This document shows, in pieces, positions 1-7,443 of a stretch of DNA of 64,000 bases. Below the pieces are notes generated by a model. The model was not told the origin of the DNA. It did no database searches and saw only the letters and a program-made list of their open reading frames with translations. Each line of letters starts with the position of its first letter. Positions within the stretch are counted from its first letter, which is position 1. Position numbers and translations under genes: made by a program. This DNA is from Ruegeria sp. PrR005 (GTDB lineage Bacteria; Pseudomonadota; Alphaproteobacteria; Rhodobacterales; Rhodobacteraceae). The DNA is taken from positions 1 through 64,000 of the forward strand of contig NZ_JAAGOX010000004.1 in the NCBI RefSeq assembly GCF_010500245.1, in the 5' to 3' direction.

Positions 1-77
1 CGGGGAAAGGTTCACATGGCTCAGTTCTCAGTGGAAATTATCCGCCGGCCCGGCTCACTTCTGGGTGGAAATCAACA
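1..77 (-). mobile_element. Terminus of an IS21-family-like insertion sequence, cut by the window edge
   Basis: Read on the minus strand from 77, the sequence begins TGTTGATTTCC and contains two imperfect 22-base direct repeats, at plus coordinates 52-73 and 18-39, that differ at only four positions. Ends that start with TGT and carry nested repeats of about 20 bases with the core TTTCCAC are typical of the IS21 family (istA/istB). The body of the element lies to the left of the window, so no transposase is visible. The element replaces the C-terminal end of the integrase reading frame to its right. The family name is from memory of IS21 ends and is likely but not certain. Confidence 0.65.
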
Positions 78-963
78 GACTCGGCTGGGAACACATATCC
101 CTCGCGGTGCGGCAGCAAGGTCAGCGCCTCAATCAGCACGTCCGCGATGGGGAACGTCCGCGACAGGCCGTTCTTCATTTCGGACAGGGTGATCGTCTTT
201 TTTTTCAGATCAACCTGCTCCCAGGTCAGGGTGGGCACGTTGATCGAGCGGAAGCCCGTGAACAGCATTGTCAGCCATGCCGAGCGGGTGATCAGGCTCC
301 GCGTGTCCATGATCAGGTCGAGCGCGGGCCATTTGTCCTTCGGGTCGAACAGCACGGCGCTTGACGCCTTGTGCTTCTGCGTCACCTTCAAGTCGGCTGA
401 CGCGTCGAAGCAGCGCCGCACGATAGCCGCACGGCGGAACGCCATTTGATGATCTGCACGAGGTGCTTCGCCGTCGAGGGCGGTTTGCCTTTCAGCGCGT
501 CCTCGAGCATCGGCAAGGTGATCTGCTCAATCGGGCGCGCGAACAGGTCGGACAGGTGGTTTTTGATCTGCAAGCGGTAGGTCGCGATTGTCACCTCCTT
601 CGCGTGGGAGCGGGCAACGTGGGACTCGAAGGCATCCATCAGTGACGCGATGTTGGTCGATTTCGCGTCCGTCCCTGTCTCACGTTCCGCGATCTTCGCC
701 TTCGCAATCTCCTCAGCCGCCCCGCCCGTCGCGACAGCAGGCCAATCACCGAGTTTGATCGAGCGCACCTTGCCGTCGATCCGCTTCGTCAGAATCCACA
801 ACTTCGTACGGGCACCGACAGCAAGGCGGATGCCCTTCAAAGCGTCGCCGTCGTGCGAGTAGAAAACCGTCCCCGTGTCGGGGTGCTTGATCTTGGCGAT
901 CTCGGGGTGGGAAGTCAGCTTGGCCGTGGGCATGGCGATCCTCTGCAACATCCCCTGCAACAT
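78..963 (-). pseudogene. Broken phage-type tyrosine integrase
   Basis: The frame opens at 963 and gives about 170 residues of an integrase N-terminal half: a DUF4102-like arm-binding start (HPDTGTVFYSHDGD, KLWILTKR) and a SAM-like core-binding region. A one-base loss at about 445 (around ATCATCAAATGG on the minus strand) shifts the rest into another frame, which continues as FRRAAIVRRC and then the catalytic-domain start LFTGFRS-LTWEQVD. The frame reaches VFPAES and then runs into the IS end at 77. The HxxR, H/W and Tyr active-site boxes are therefore absent. Frameshift plus truncation make it non-functional. It lies next to a tRNA 3' fragment, as integrases of genomic islands do, and its start faces that fragment. 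Confidence 0.85.
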
Positions 964-1091
964 TAAGTCCCGATATAGTACGATCTAAGCCGAAAATGAC
1001 CAACTTGTTTTTTGTTGCAGAGTGCAAGAATACCTTATTTTCAGGCATTTAACGGATCATATCCCGATCAAGCCCGATTGACACCAAACGC

Positions 1092-1136
1092 CTGTCAATC
1101 AATTGGTCGTAGGTTCGATCCCTACCGCCGGAGCCA
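1092..1136 (+). other. 3' fragment of a tRNA gene, probably tRNA-Asn (likely att site)
   Basis: The T arm GTAGG-TTCGATC-CCTAC is complete and is followed by the acceptor 3' strand CGCCGGA, discriminator G and an encoded CCA ending at 1136. Upstream, CTGTCAATCAAT resembles the anticodon loop and 3' stem of tRNA-Asn, but the loop reads GUC instead of GUU. No matching 5' half (expected to start TCCGGCG, with D arm) is present. Such 3' copies are left by integrases that use tRNA genes as attachment sites, which fits the broken integrase 130 bases away. It is not a functional tRNA. Confidence 0.65.
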
Positions 1137-1138
1137 TG

Positions 1139-1169
1139 AAAAGCCCTTGAGCCCTGCTCGAGGGCTTTT
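1139..1169 (+). terminator. Intrinsic terminator behind the tRNA fragment
   Basis: A 13-base-pair hairpin (AAAAGCCCTTGAG / CTCGAGGGCTTTT with a 5-base loop and one T-G pair) ends in a T run. It sits three bases after the tRNA CCA and is probably the original tRNA terminator carried along with the att copy. Confidence 0.7.
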
Positions 1170-1356
1170 CTGTTTGCGGGATCGCGATGCGCCGCCTCGC
1201 GTTCCTTTGACAGAGGCGGCGGCTTGCCCAACGGATCAGTTCGGCCGGGCGGAAAAGCGCCGGGCGGGGCCGGTTGATGAACAGGCGCGGGTTTTCCCCC
1301 TAGCCGAGGGCACCCGGCCCCTCCATCTAGACCACAGAATTGCCTTGGAGGTCTTC

Positions 1357-1971
1357 ATGACACGCATTCTCGTTATTCTCGGAGCGGCAGCAGCCGGCGC
1401 TGCGGCCTATTTCCTTGTGATCCGGACCGAGCCCCAGGAAGCCGCTGTCGAGCCGTCGGCCCCGGCGGTTGTGACGCCGGCAGAACCCGGAACGGCCACG
1501 CTGGGCGACCAGATCAGACAAGCCGCTGAAACCGCCCGGACAGAAGTCGAGGCCGCCGCCGAGCAAGCGTCAGAGCAATTGGCCGAAGCTCGCGATACCG
1601 CGGCCGAGGCCGCAGCGGAAGCCATCGAATCCGCCAGCGAGGCGGCATCGCAGGCAGCCGAAGCCGCGAGCGAAGCGGCAAGCAGCGCCGCCGAGGCCAC
1701 CACCGAGGCGGTGGGCACCGCGATTGCCGCAGCGAACCAGGAGACCACGGCGGCCATCGCCTCGGCCCGCGAACTGGTCGAAAGCTGGGACAGCGAAGGC
1801 ATGCTGACGCAGTCGGGCTTTGACTATGACACCATGGTTGCCGCCGTCGAAGACAGCTCGATGAACGAGACGCTCAAGACCGGCATTCTGGGCATTCTCG
1901 AAGATATCCGGTCGGCGCCCGAGGCCATCGCGGTCCATGCCCAGGCGCTGCGCGCCTTGATCGGCATGTGA
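1357..1971 (+). CDS. Membrane-anchored alanine-rich coiled-coil protein
   Basis: This gene encodes 204 residues. The start at 1357 is chosen because GGAGG lies six bases upstream and a hydrophobic N-terminus (ILVILGAAAAGAAAYFLVI) follows directly. It could be a signal anchor or an uncleaved signal peptide. A Pro/Glu linker leads into a long Ala/Glu/Ser helix of about residues 45-130 with repeated AAEA, ASEAAS and SEAAS steps, predicted to be a coiled coil or apolipoprotein-like amphipathic helix. The last 60 residues form a more normal acidic domain (ESWDSEGML to LRALIGM) that is probably the conserved part. It would act at the inner membrane facing the periplasm. I do not recognise a function. 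Automatic labels based on the Ala-rich part would be unreliable. Confidence 0.8.
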   Translation: MTRILVILGAAAAGAAAYFLVIRTEPQEAAVEPSAPAVVTPAEPGTATLGDQIRQAAETARTEVEAAAEQASEQLAEARDTAAEAAAEAIESASEAASQAAEAASEAASSAAEATTEAVGTAIAAANQETTAAIASARELVESWDSEGMLTQSGFDYDTMVAAVEDSSMNETLKTGILGILEDIRSAPEAIAVHAQALRALIGM

Positions 1972-1993
1972 CGGGACCTGTCCACCCCCCTGC

Positions 1994-2024
1994 AAACCCC
2001 CGCTGCGGCGGGGGTTTTTGTTTT
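1994..2024 (+). terminator. Intrinsic terminator
   Basis: A hairpin AACCCCCGC-TGC-GGCGGGGGTT is followed by TTTGTTTTC, 20 bases after the coiled-coil gene's stop codon. Confidence 0.85.
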
Positions 2025-2075
2025 CTGCGGTGTGCGGCATTCGAAACCCTGCCGCCACGTCACGGTTTGGGTCGG

Positions 2076-2121
2076 TTGACAGACATACCCGTCGGTATGT
2101 TTGATCATACCCGAGAGTATG
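2076..2121 (+). promoter_or_regulatory. Promoter region with two palindromic operators for the TetR regulator
   Basis: A consensus -35 box TTGACA (2076-2081) abuts a perfect 7-base inverted repeat ACATACC-CGTC-GGTATGT (2083-2100). A second palindrome CATAC-CCGAGA-GTATG follows at 2106-2121. Both lie 30-70 bases before the tetR start. The location and the related half-sites suggest autoregulation by the TetR protein. I could not place a good -10 box at 17-base spacing. Confidence 0.6.
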
Positions 2122-2152
2122 TCGCCAATGCCAACCGAGGAGGCCGTGCCCC

Positions 2153-2788
2153 GTGACCGAGATTGCAACCACAGCCCGCAACGACCGGTACGAGGAATTG
2201 CTGACGGCCGCGGCGGAGTGTTTCCAGAGCCGGGGATTCGATGCGACCTCGATCGACACGGTGGCGCGCCATCTCGGCGCGACCAAGGGCCGGGTCTATC
2301 ATTATTTCCCGTCCAAGATGGATCTGTTCAACGCGGTGCGCGACCGGGGCATGGACATCGTCTTTCAGGCGACCGATCCGGGGTATTTTGCAGATCTGCC
2401 GGTATTGGACCGGCTGGAAGCCATGGCGCGCGGCCATGTCAACGCGATGCTGCAACACCACTCCTTCATGCTGGTTCTGAAGGACGGCTTGCTGATGCGG
2501 CGCTATACCACCACGACCGATTTCCAGAAGGAATCGCTGGCCCAGCACATTGCCCGGCGCGACGCCTATGAGGCGCGGTTCCGCGAGTTGCTGGCGATGG
2601 GGCTGGCCGAGGGCAGCCTGCGGGCCGGTCCCGATCCGGCGATCACGGTGCAGACCTTCATGAGCGCGCTGAACGGGCCGGTGGCCTGGTTCCGCCCGCG
2701 CCCCGGCGACACGCCGGAGAAATACGATGCGATCGCGGAAGAGATCGTGCGTTTTGCGATGCAGGGCCTGCGCGCCCTGCCCTCCTGA
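2153..2788 (+). CDS. TetR/AcrR family transcriptional regulator
   Basis: The protein has 211 residues and begins with GTG, preceded by GAGGAGG at 2137-2143. The N-terminal helix-turn-helix (about residues 12-60) has the TetR signature: FQSRGFDATSIDTVA and then GATKGRVYHYFPSK. The remaining helices form the ligand-binding and dimerisation domain, in which I see no diagnostic ligand motif. It is the first gene of the cluster and starts 17 bases before an MDR oxidoreductase, with an ABC transporter and an acyl-CoA synthetase behind. It probably senses the transported acid or its CoA thioester and represses the cluster through the palindromes at 2083-2121. Confidence 0.9.
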   Translation: MTEIATTARNDRYEELLTAAAECFQSRGFDATSIDTVARHLGATKGRVYHYFPSKMDLFNAVRDRGMDIVFQATDPGYFADLPVLDRLEAMARGHVNAMLQHHSFMLVLKDGLLMRRYTTTTDFQKESLAQHIARRDAYEARFRELLAMGLAEGSLRAGPDPAITVQTFMSALNGPVAWFRPRPGDTPEKYDAIAEEIVRFAMQGLRALPS

Positions 2789-2804
2789 CCCTGTGACGAG
2801 GACT

Positions 2805-3836
2805 ATGATGACCGACATTCCCGAAACGATGTATGCCGTGCTGCAAACCGGCGACGGCTATTCCGGCAAGGCCACCGGCCCGGCGATTGACGATGCCGCC
2901 GACTGGCTGGAGCCGGGTCAGATCGCGGTGCCGAAACCCGGACCGGGACAGGTGCTGATCCGGCTGCGCATGGCCTCGGTCAATCCGTCCGATTTGCATT
3001 TCATCAAGGGCGAATACGGCCAGCCGCGCGTCAAGGGCACGCCAGCGGGGTTCGAGGGCTGCGGCGACGTGGTCGCGGCGGGCAAAGGCGCCGAGGGGCT
3101 GGTGGGCCAGCGGGTCGCGTTTATCGCCTCGGGGTCCGGCGCCTGGGCGGAGTATGTGGTGACGCAGGCGCAGATGTGCATTCCGCTGCGCCCCGATATC
3201 AGCGACGAGGACGGCTCGGCGCAGATCGTCAACCCGATGACCGCCATGGCGATGGTCGATATCGCGCGGTCCGAGGGCGAGGCATTCGTCGTATCGGCGG
3301 CCACCAGCCAGCTGGGCAAGCTGATGGTGTCGCTGGGCCGCGATCTGGGGTTGAAAACCATCGCGCTGGTGCGCCGGGCCGAGGCGGTGGAGCCGCTCAA
3401 GGCGTTGGGCGCGGCCGAGGTTCTGGTCACCTCGGACCCCGAGATGGGGCAGAAGTTCGCCGCCATAAGCCGGGCGCTGAAACCGCGCGTGTTCCTGGAT
3501 GCGGTGTCGGACCAGACCTCGGAACGCATCTTTACCGCCATGCCAAACGGCGCGCGCTGGGTGTCCTATGGCAAGCTCGACGCCGAATTGCCGGTGCTGA
3601 CGCAGATGGGTCAGCTGATTTTCATGGGCAAGCGAATCGAAGGCTTCTGGCTCACCCAGTGGATGATGACCACCCCGCCCGCCGATCAGGCGCGCGTGGT
3701 GACCGAGGTGCAGGCGCGTTTTGCCGACGGGCGTTGGAAAACCGATGTGTCAGGCTACCTTCCGCTTCGTGACGTTGTGTCAGGTCTGTCCGAGGCGCTG
3801 AAAAAGACTGACGGAAAGGTGATGATCACGCCATAG
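2805..3836 (+). CDS. MDR-family zinc-type alcohol dehydrogenase / quinone oxidoreductase-like protein
   Basis: The 343-residue protein belongs to the medium-chain dehydrogenase/reductase superfamily. The GroES-like N-terminal half contains GQVLIRLRMASVNPSDLHFIKG and GFEGCGDVV. The Rossmann half has an NAD(P)H-binding stretch, here SAATSQLGKLMVSLGRDLGLK, in place of the classic GxGxxG, followed by LVRRAEAVEPLKALGA. The catalytic zinc ligands of true alcohol dehydrogenases are not evident (NPSD replaces the first Cys), so it is closer to the quinone oxidoreductase/enoyl reductase branch. There are two ATG codons in tandem, and 2805 is used. It lies between tetR and livH in the same direction, so a role in redox metabolism of the imported compound is inferred. 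Confidence 0.85.
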   Translation: MMTDIPETMYAVLQTGDGYSGKATGPAIDDAADWLEPGQIAVPKPGPGQVLIRLRMASVNPSDLHFIKGEYGQPRVKGTPAGFEGCGDVVAAGKGAEGLVGQRVAFIASGSGAWAEYVVTQAQMCIPLRPDISDEDGSAQIVNPMTAMAMVDIARSEGEAFVVSAATSQLGKLMVSLGRDLGLKTIALVRRAEAVEPLKALGAAEVLVTSDPEMGQKFAAISRALKPRVFLDAVSDQTSERIFTAMPNGARWVSYGKLDAELPVLTQMGQLIFMGKRIEGFWLTQWMMTTPPADQARVVTEVQARFADGRWKTDVSGYLPLRDVVSGLSEALKKTDGKVMITP

Positions 3837-3844
3837 TGAGGCGA

Positions 3845-3900
3845 GGCCCGGCGACCGACACGCTGCCGGGCCAAAAGAACGGGACGCCGGGGTACATACC
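3845..3900 (+). promoter_or_regulatory. Stem-loop and possible TetR half-site upstream of livH
   Basis: GGCCCGGC (3845-3852) and GCCGGGCC (3865-3872) form a perfect 8-base stem with a 12-base loop. No T run follows, so it looks more like an mRNA processing or stabilising hairpin than a terminator. At 3891-3900 the sequence GGTACATACC contains the same ACATACC half-site as the tetR operator, which raises the possibility of a second operator in front of the transporter genes. Confidence 0.4.
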
Positions 3901-3917
3901 GGCGCAGGGAGGAAAAT

Positions 3918-4793
3918 TTGGATAACGTACAGCTGCTGATCAGCGGGCTGGCGAACGGCTGTGTCTATGGCCTGATCGCGCTTGGCTTTGTTCTGATCTA
4001 CAAGGCGACCGAGGCGGTGAATTTCGCGCAGGGCGATTTCATGATGCTGGGCGCCTTTGTCACCATCGGGTTGACCAACACCGAATATATGGGCCTGCCC
4101 TTCTGGATGGCGCTGCCGATCTCGATCGGGATCATGGCCGGGCTCGGCTATCTGCTGGACCGGCTGGTGATCCGGCGCATGTTTGGGCAAAGCCAGACGG
4201 CGGTGGTGATCCTGACCATCGCGCTGGGCTTCGTCATCCGATTTGTCGCCGGTCTGATCTGGGGCCACGAGCCGCAGACCTTGCAGAACCCCTTGGCCGG
4301 GCGCGAGATCGCCTTTGGTGGGCTGGTGCTGGGAATGGAGGATGTGGCGGTCATCGTGGTCACCGTGCTGCTGACCGGTAGTCTGTTCCTGTTCTTCAGC
4401 CGCACCAAGCTGGGCCTTGCCATGCAGGGCGCGTCGCAGAACCAGCTGGCGGCCTATTACATGGGCATTCCGGTGAAACGGGTTCAGGGCTTTATCTGGG
4501 CGCTGGCGGGCGCGGTTGCGGCCATCGCCGGCATCCTGTTCGCGGCCAAGGGATCGGTCGATCCCTCGACCGGCCTGTTGGGCATCAAGGCCTTTGCCGC
4601 CGCCGTGATCGGCGGGTTCGGCAGCCTGCCGGGCGCACTGGCGGGCGGGCTGATCGTGGGCGTCATCGAACCCTTTGCCAGCCGCTATATCGCCGCCGGT
4701 TACAGCCAGATCGCGCCTTATGCGCTGCTGCTTGCGGTGCTGGTCTTCCGTCCCCACGGCCTGTTCAGTCAGGTCCGAGTCAAGAAGGTCTGA
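3918..4793 (+). CDS. Branched-chain amino acid-type ABC transporter permease (LivH family)
   Basis: The 291-residue inner-membrane permease has about eight hydrophobic segments and the LivH hallmarks GLIALGFVLIYKATEAVNFAQG near the start and FAAAVIGGFGSLPGALAGG near the end. Translation appears to start at TTG 3918, placed behind AGGGAGG (3907-3913); no ATG is suitably placed. It is followed four bases later by livM. Family members pair with LivM to form the channel of HAAT-type transporters, which carry amino acids but also aromatic acids, amides and other carboxylates. The neighbouring acyl-CoA synthetase argues for an organic acid here rather than leucine. Confidence 0.92.
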   Translation: MDNVQLLISGLANGCVYGLIALGFVLIYKATEAVNFAQGDFMMLGAFVTIGLTNTEYMGLPFWMALPISIGIMAGLGYLLDRLVIRRMFGQSQTAVVILTIALGFVIRFVAGLIWGHEPQTLQNPLAGREIAFGGLVLGMEDVAVIVVTVLLTGSLFLFFSRTKLGLAMQGASQNQLAAYYMGIPVKRVQGFIWALAGAVAAIAGILFAAKGSVDPSTGLLGIKAFAAAVIGGFGSLPGALAGGLIVGVIEPFASRYIAAGYSQIAPYALLLAVLVFRPHGLFSQVRVKKV

Positions 4794-4797
4794 GCCC

Positions 4798-5895
4798 ATG
4801 CGTATCGTATTCAAGACCGATTACATGCAGGATATCCGCCCCTGGAAGGACCGGTACCAGCTGAGCCTCTACCTGATCCTGCTGGCCGTGGTCTTTGCCG
4901 CGCCCTGGGTACTGGACGTGTTCTATCTGGGCGAGCTGACCAACGTGCTGATCTGGGCCATCGCCGGGATGGGGCTGATGGTGCTGACCGGGCATACCGG
5001 TCAGGCGAGCCTGGGGCATGCGGCCTTTCTCGCCTTTGGCTGTTATTCCAACGTGATCCTGCTTGAGGCCGGGGTGCCGTTCATCCTCGCCTTTCCGCTG
5101 GCCGGTGTGATCACCGGGATCATCGGCGCGCTGGTCGCCATTCCGGCGCTGCGGCTGCATGGCATCTACCTGGCGATCTTTACCCTGGCGATGTCGATCC
5201 TGGTCGACGACATCATCGTGCTGACCGAACCCTGGAGCGGCGGCGTGTCGGGCAAGTATATCGCGGGGATCGACCTGTTTGGTCTGACCATCGACCGCTG
5301 GGGCACGCCGATGCTGTTCTATTGGCTGGTGCTGGCGGTGACGGTGATCGTGACACTGGGCTATATCAACCTGCTGCGCTCGCCGCTGGGGCGCAGTTTC
5401 ATCGCGGTGCGCGACAGCGAGGTTTCGGCACAGGCGATGGGTGTGGACATTGCCCGGACCAAGACCATCTCCTTCGGCCTGTCATGCATGGTCACCGGCT
5501 GGGCGGGCGCGTTCATGGGCCTGTTTGCGGGCGCGTTCAACAACGAGACCTTCAGCGTTGTGATCTCGATCGAGCTGTTGATGATGATCGTGATCGGCGG
5601 GCTGGGGTCGATCCACGGGGCGTTCTTTGGCGCCATCATCATCGGGTTCTTGCCGCAATTCCTGTCGATCGCCAAGGAATACGTGGGCGCGGTGTTCGGA
5701 GGCAGCACGGTGGCCATACCGGGTCTGGAGTTCGGCATCTTCGGCATGATCCTGATCGCTTTCATCCTGTTCGAGCCGATGGGCATCTACGGGCGATGGC
5801 TCAAGATACGGACGTTCTTCGAGCTGTTCCCCTTCTACCGCAAGGACATGTTCAAGCGGCAGAAGTCCTATCTGAAGACGGAGCGCCTGAGATGA
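4798..5895 (+). CDS. Branched-chain amino acid-type ABC transporter permease (LivM family)
   Basis: The second channel subunit has 365 residues and starts at ATG 4798, immediately after livH. Typical LivM features are visible: MVLTGHTGQASLGHAAF, the EAA-like region RDSEVSAQAMGVD-RTKTISF, and MMIVIGGLGSIHGAFFGA near the C-terminus. The N-terminus is a cytoplasmic stretch of about 25 residues before the first membrane segment, and the C-terminal tail is basic (YRKDMFKRQKSYLKTERLR). It overlaps livG by four bases (ATGA), which indicates translational coupling. Confidence 0.92.
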   Translation: MRIVFKTDYMQDIRPWKDRYQLSLYLILLAVVFAAPWVLDVFYLGELTNVLIWAIAGMGLMVLTGHTGQASLGHAAFLAFGCYSNVILLEAGVPFILAFPLAGVITGIIGALVAIPALRLHGIYLAIFTLAMSILVDDIIVLTEPWSGGVSGKYIAGIDLFGLTIDRWGTPMLFYWLVLAVTVIVTLGYINLLRSPLGRSFIAVRDSEVSAQAMGVDIARTKTISFGLSCMVTGWAGAFMGLFAGAFNNETFSVVISIELLMMIVIGGLGSIHGAFFGAIIIGFLPQFLSIAKEYVGAVFGGSTVAIPGLEFGIFGMILIAFILFEPMGIYGRWLKIRTFFELFPFYRKDMFKRQKSYLKTERLR

Positions 5896-6656
5896 GCCTG
5901 CTCGAGATTGAAAATGTCACGCTGAAATTCGGCGGGCTGACCGCGGTCGACAACCTGTCGTTCTCGGTCGAGGAAGGCGAGGTTTTCGCCATCGTCGGCC
6001 CCAACGGGGCGGGCAAGTCGACAGTGTTCAACCTGATTTCGCGGTTCTACGATCCCTATGCGGGCAGTATCCGGTTCGACGGGCATAACCTGTTGGAGGT
6101 CAAACCCTCGGGCGTGGCTGCATATGGGGTGGCGCGCACGTTCCAGAACATCGAACTGTTCGAGCATGCGACCGTGTTGCAGAACCTGCTGGTCGGCCGT
6201 CACCGGCACCGCCGCACCAATCTGTTCTCGGAGATCCTCTTTACCCCCTCGGCCCGGCGGCAGGAGTTGGAGAACCGCGAGAAGGTGGAGGAAGTGATCG
6301 ACTTCCTCGACCTGCAAGCCTATCGCGACAAGATGATCGCGGGCCTGCCTTATGGCGTGCGCAAGGTGGTCGAGGTGGCCCGCGCGCTGGCGACCGACCC
6401 CAAGCTCTTGCTGCTGGACGAACCGGCCTCGGGCCTGTCGGTGGAAGAGACCACCGACATGCGCTGGTGGATCGACGATATCCGCCGTCAGATGGGGATC
6501 ACGGTGCTGATGGTGGAACATGACATGGGGCTGGTCTCGGGCGTGAGCGACCGGGTGCTGGCCATGGCCGATGGCGCGAAACTGGCGCTGGGAACACCAG
6601 CGGAGGTGCAATCGCACCCGGCGGTGATCGAAGCCTATCTGGGGAAGGCGTCATGA
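5892..6656 (+). CDS. ABC transporter ATP-binding protein (LivG family)
   Basis: The 254-residue nucleotide-binding subunit carries Walker A GPNGAGKST, a signature loop in the degenerate form typical of some LivG homologues (LPYGVRKVVEVARAL in place of LSGGQ), Walker B LLLLDEPASGL and the switch His in MVEHDMG. It starts at ATG 5892, overlapping livM by four bases, and overlaps livF by four bases at its end. With LivF it forms the ATPase heterodimer that drives LivHM. The missing canonical LSGGQ is notable but recurs in LivG proteins coupled to CoA ligases, as far as I know. Confidence 0.92.
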   Translation: MSLLEIENVTLKFGGLTAVDNLSFSVEEGEVFAIVGPNGAGKSTVFNLISRFYDPYAGSIRFDGHNLLEVKPSGVAAYGVARTFQNIELFEHATVLQNLLVGRHRHRRTNLFSEILFTPSARRQELENREKVEEVIDFLDLQAYRDKMIAGLPYGVRKVVEVARALATDPKLLLLDEPASGLSVEETTDMRWWIDDIRRQMGITVLMVEHDMGLVSGVSDRVLAMADGAKLALGTPAEVQSHPAVIEAYLGKAS

Positions 6657-7426
6657 GCGAAGCAATACTCAAGATCCGCAACATCGAGAGCTTTTACGGG
6701 CCGATCATGGCGATCCGGGGAGTCTCGCTGGAGGTGCGGCCGGGCCAGATCGTGTCGATCCTGGGGGCCAATGGCGCGGGCAAGACCACGCTGATGAAGA
6801 CGATCTCGGGCGTGATGGACCCTGAAAAGGGCACCATCACCTTTGACGGCGAAGAGATCCAGGGATCGGAGCCGCACAAGGTGGTGCAGAAGGGCATCGT
6901 GCACGTCCCCGAGGGACGCGAGGTGTTCCCGCTCTTGACGGTGGACGAGAACCTGAGCCTAGGCGCCTATACCGCCACAGACAAGGCGCAGATCGAACGC
7001 GACCGGGAACTGGTGTTCAGCTATTTTCCGATCCTGAAGGAGCGGCGCGGCCAGGAGGCCGGGACGCTGTCGGGCGGTCAGCAGCAGATGCTGGCCATTG
7101 GCCGGGGCCTGATGGCCAACCCGCGCATCATGCTGCTGGACGAACCCAGCCTGGGGCTGTCTCCGCTGTTGGTGCAGGAGATCTTTGCCATCCTCAAACG
7201 GTTGAACGAAGAGCAGAACATGACGATGATGCTGGTGGAACAGAATGCCAGCGCGGCGCTGAACCTGGCACATCATGGCTATGTGATGGAGGTGGGCCGC
7301 ATCGTGATGGACGGCTCGGCCCAGGCGCTGATGGCGTCCGAGGACATCCAGAACTTCTATCTGGGGGTTCAGGAGGAAGGCGCGCGGGAGAACCGCCGCT
7401 GGAAACGCAAGAAGACATGGCGATAA
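6653..7426 (+). CDS. ABC transporter ATP-binding protein (LivF family)
   Basis: The 257-residue second ATPase subunit has Walker A GANGAGKTT, the LivF marker HVPEGREVFPLLTVDENL, the signature LSGGQQQML, Walker B IMLLDEPSLGLSP and the H-loop region MMLVEQNAS. The C-terminus is extended by a basic tail (ARENRRWKRKKTWR) beyond the usual end of about 235 residues. It starts at 6653 inside the livG stop overlap. The next gene follows after 17 bases. Confidence 0.93.
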   Translation: MSEAILKIRNIESFYGPIMAIRGVSLEVRPGQIVSILGANGAGKTTLMKTISGVMDPEKGTITFDGEEIQGSEPHKVVQKGIVHVPEGREVFPLLTVDENLSLGAYTATDKAQIERDRELVFSYFPILKERRGQEAGTLSGGQQQMLAIGRGLMANPRIMLLDEPSLGLSPLLVQEIFAILKRLNEEQNMTMMLVEQNASAALNLAHHGYVMEVGRIVMDGSAQALMASEDIQNFYLGVQEEGARENRRWKRKKTWR

Positions 7427-7443
7427 CCGGAGAGGTGGACAAG

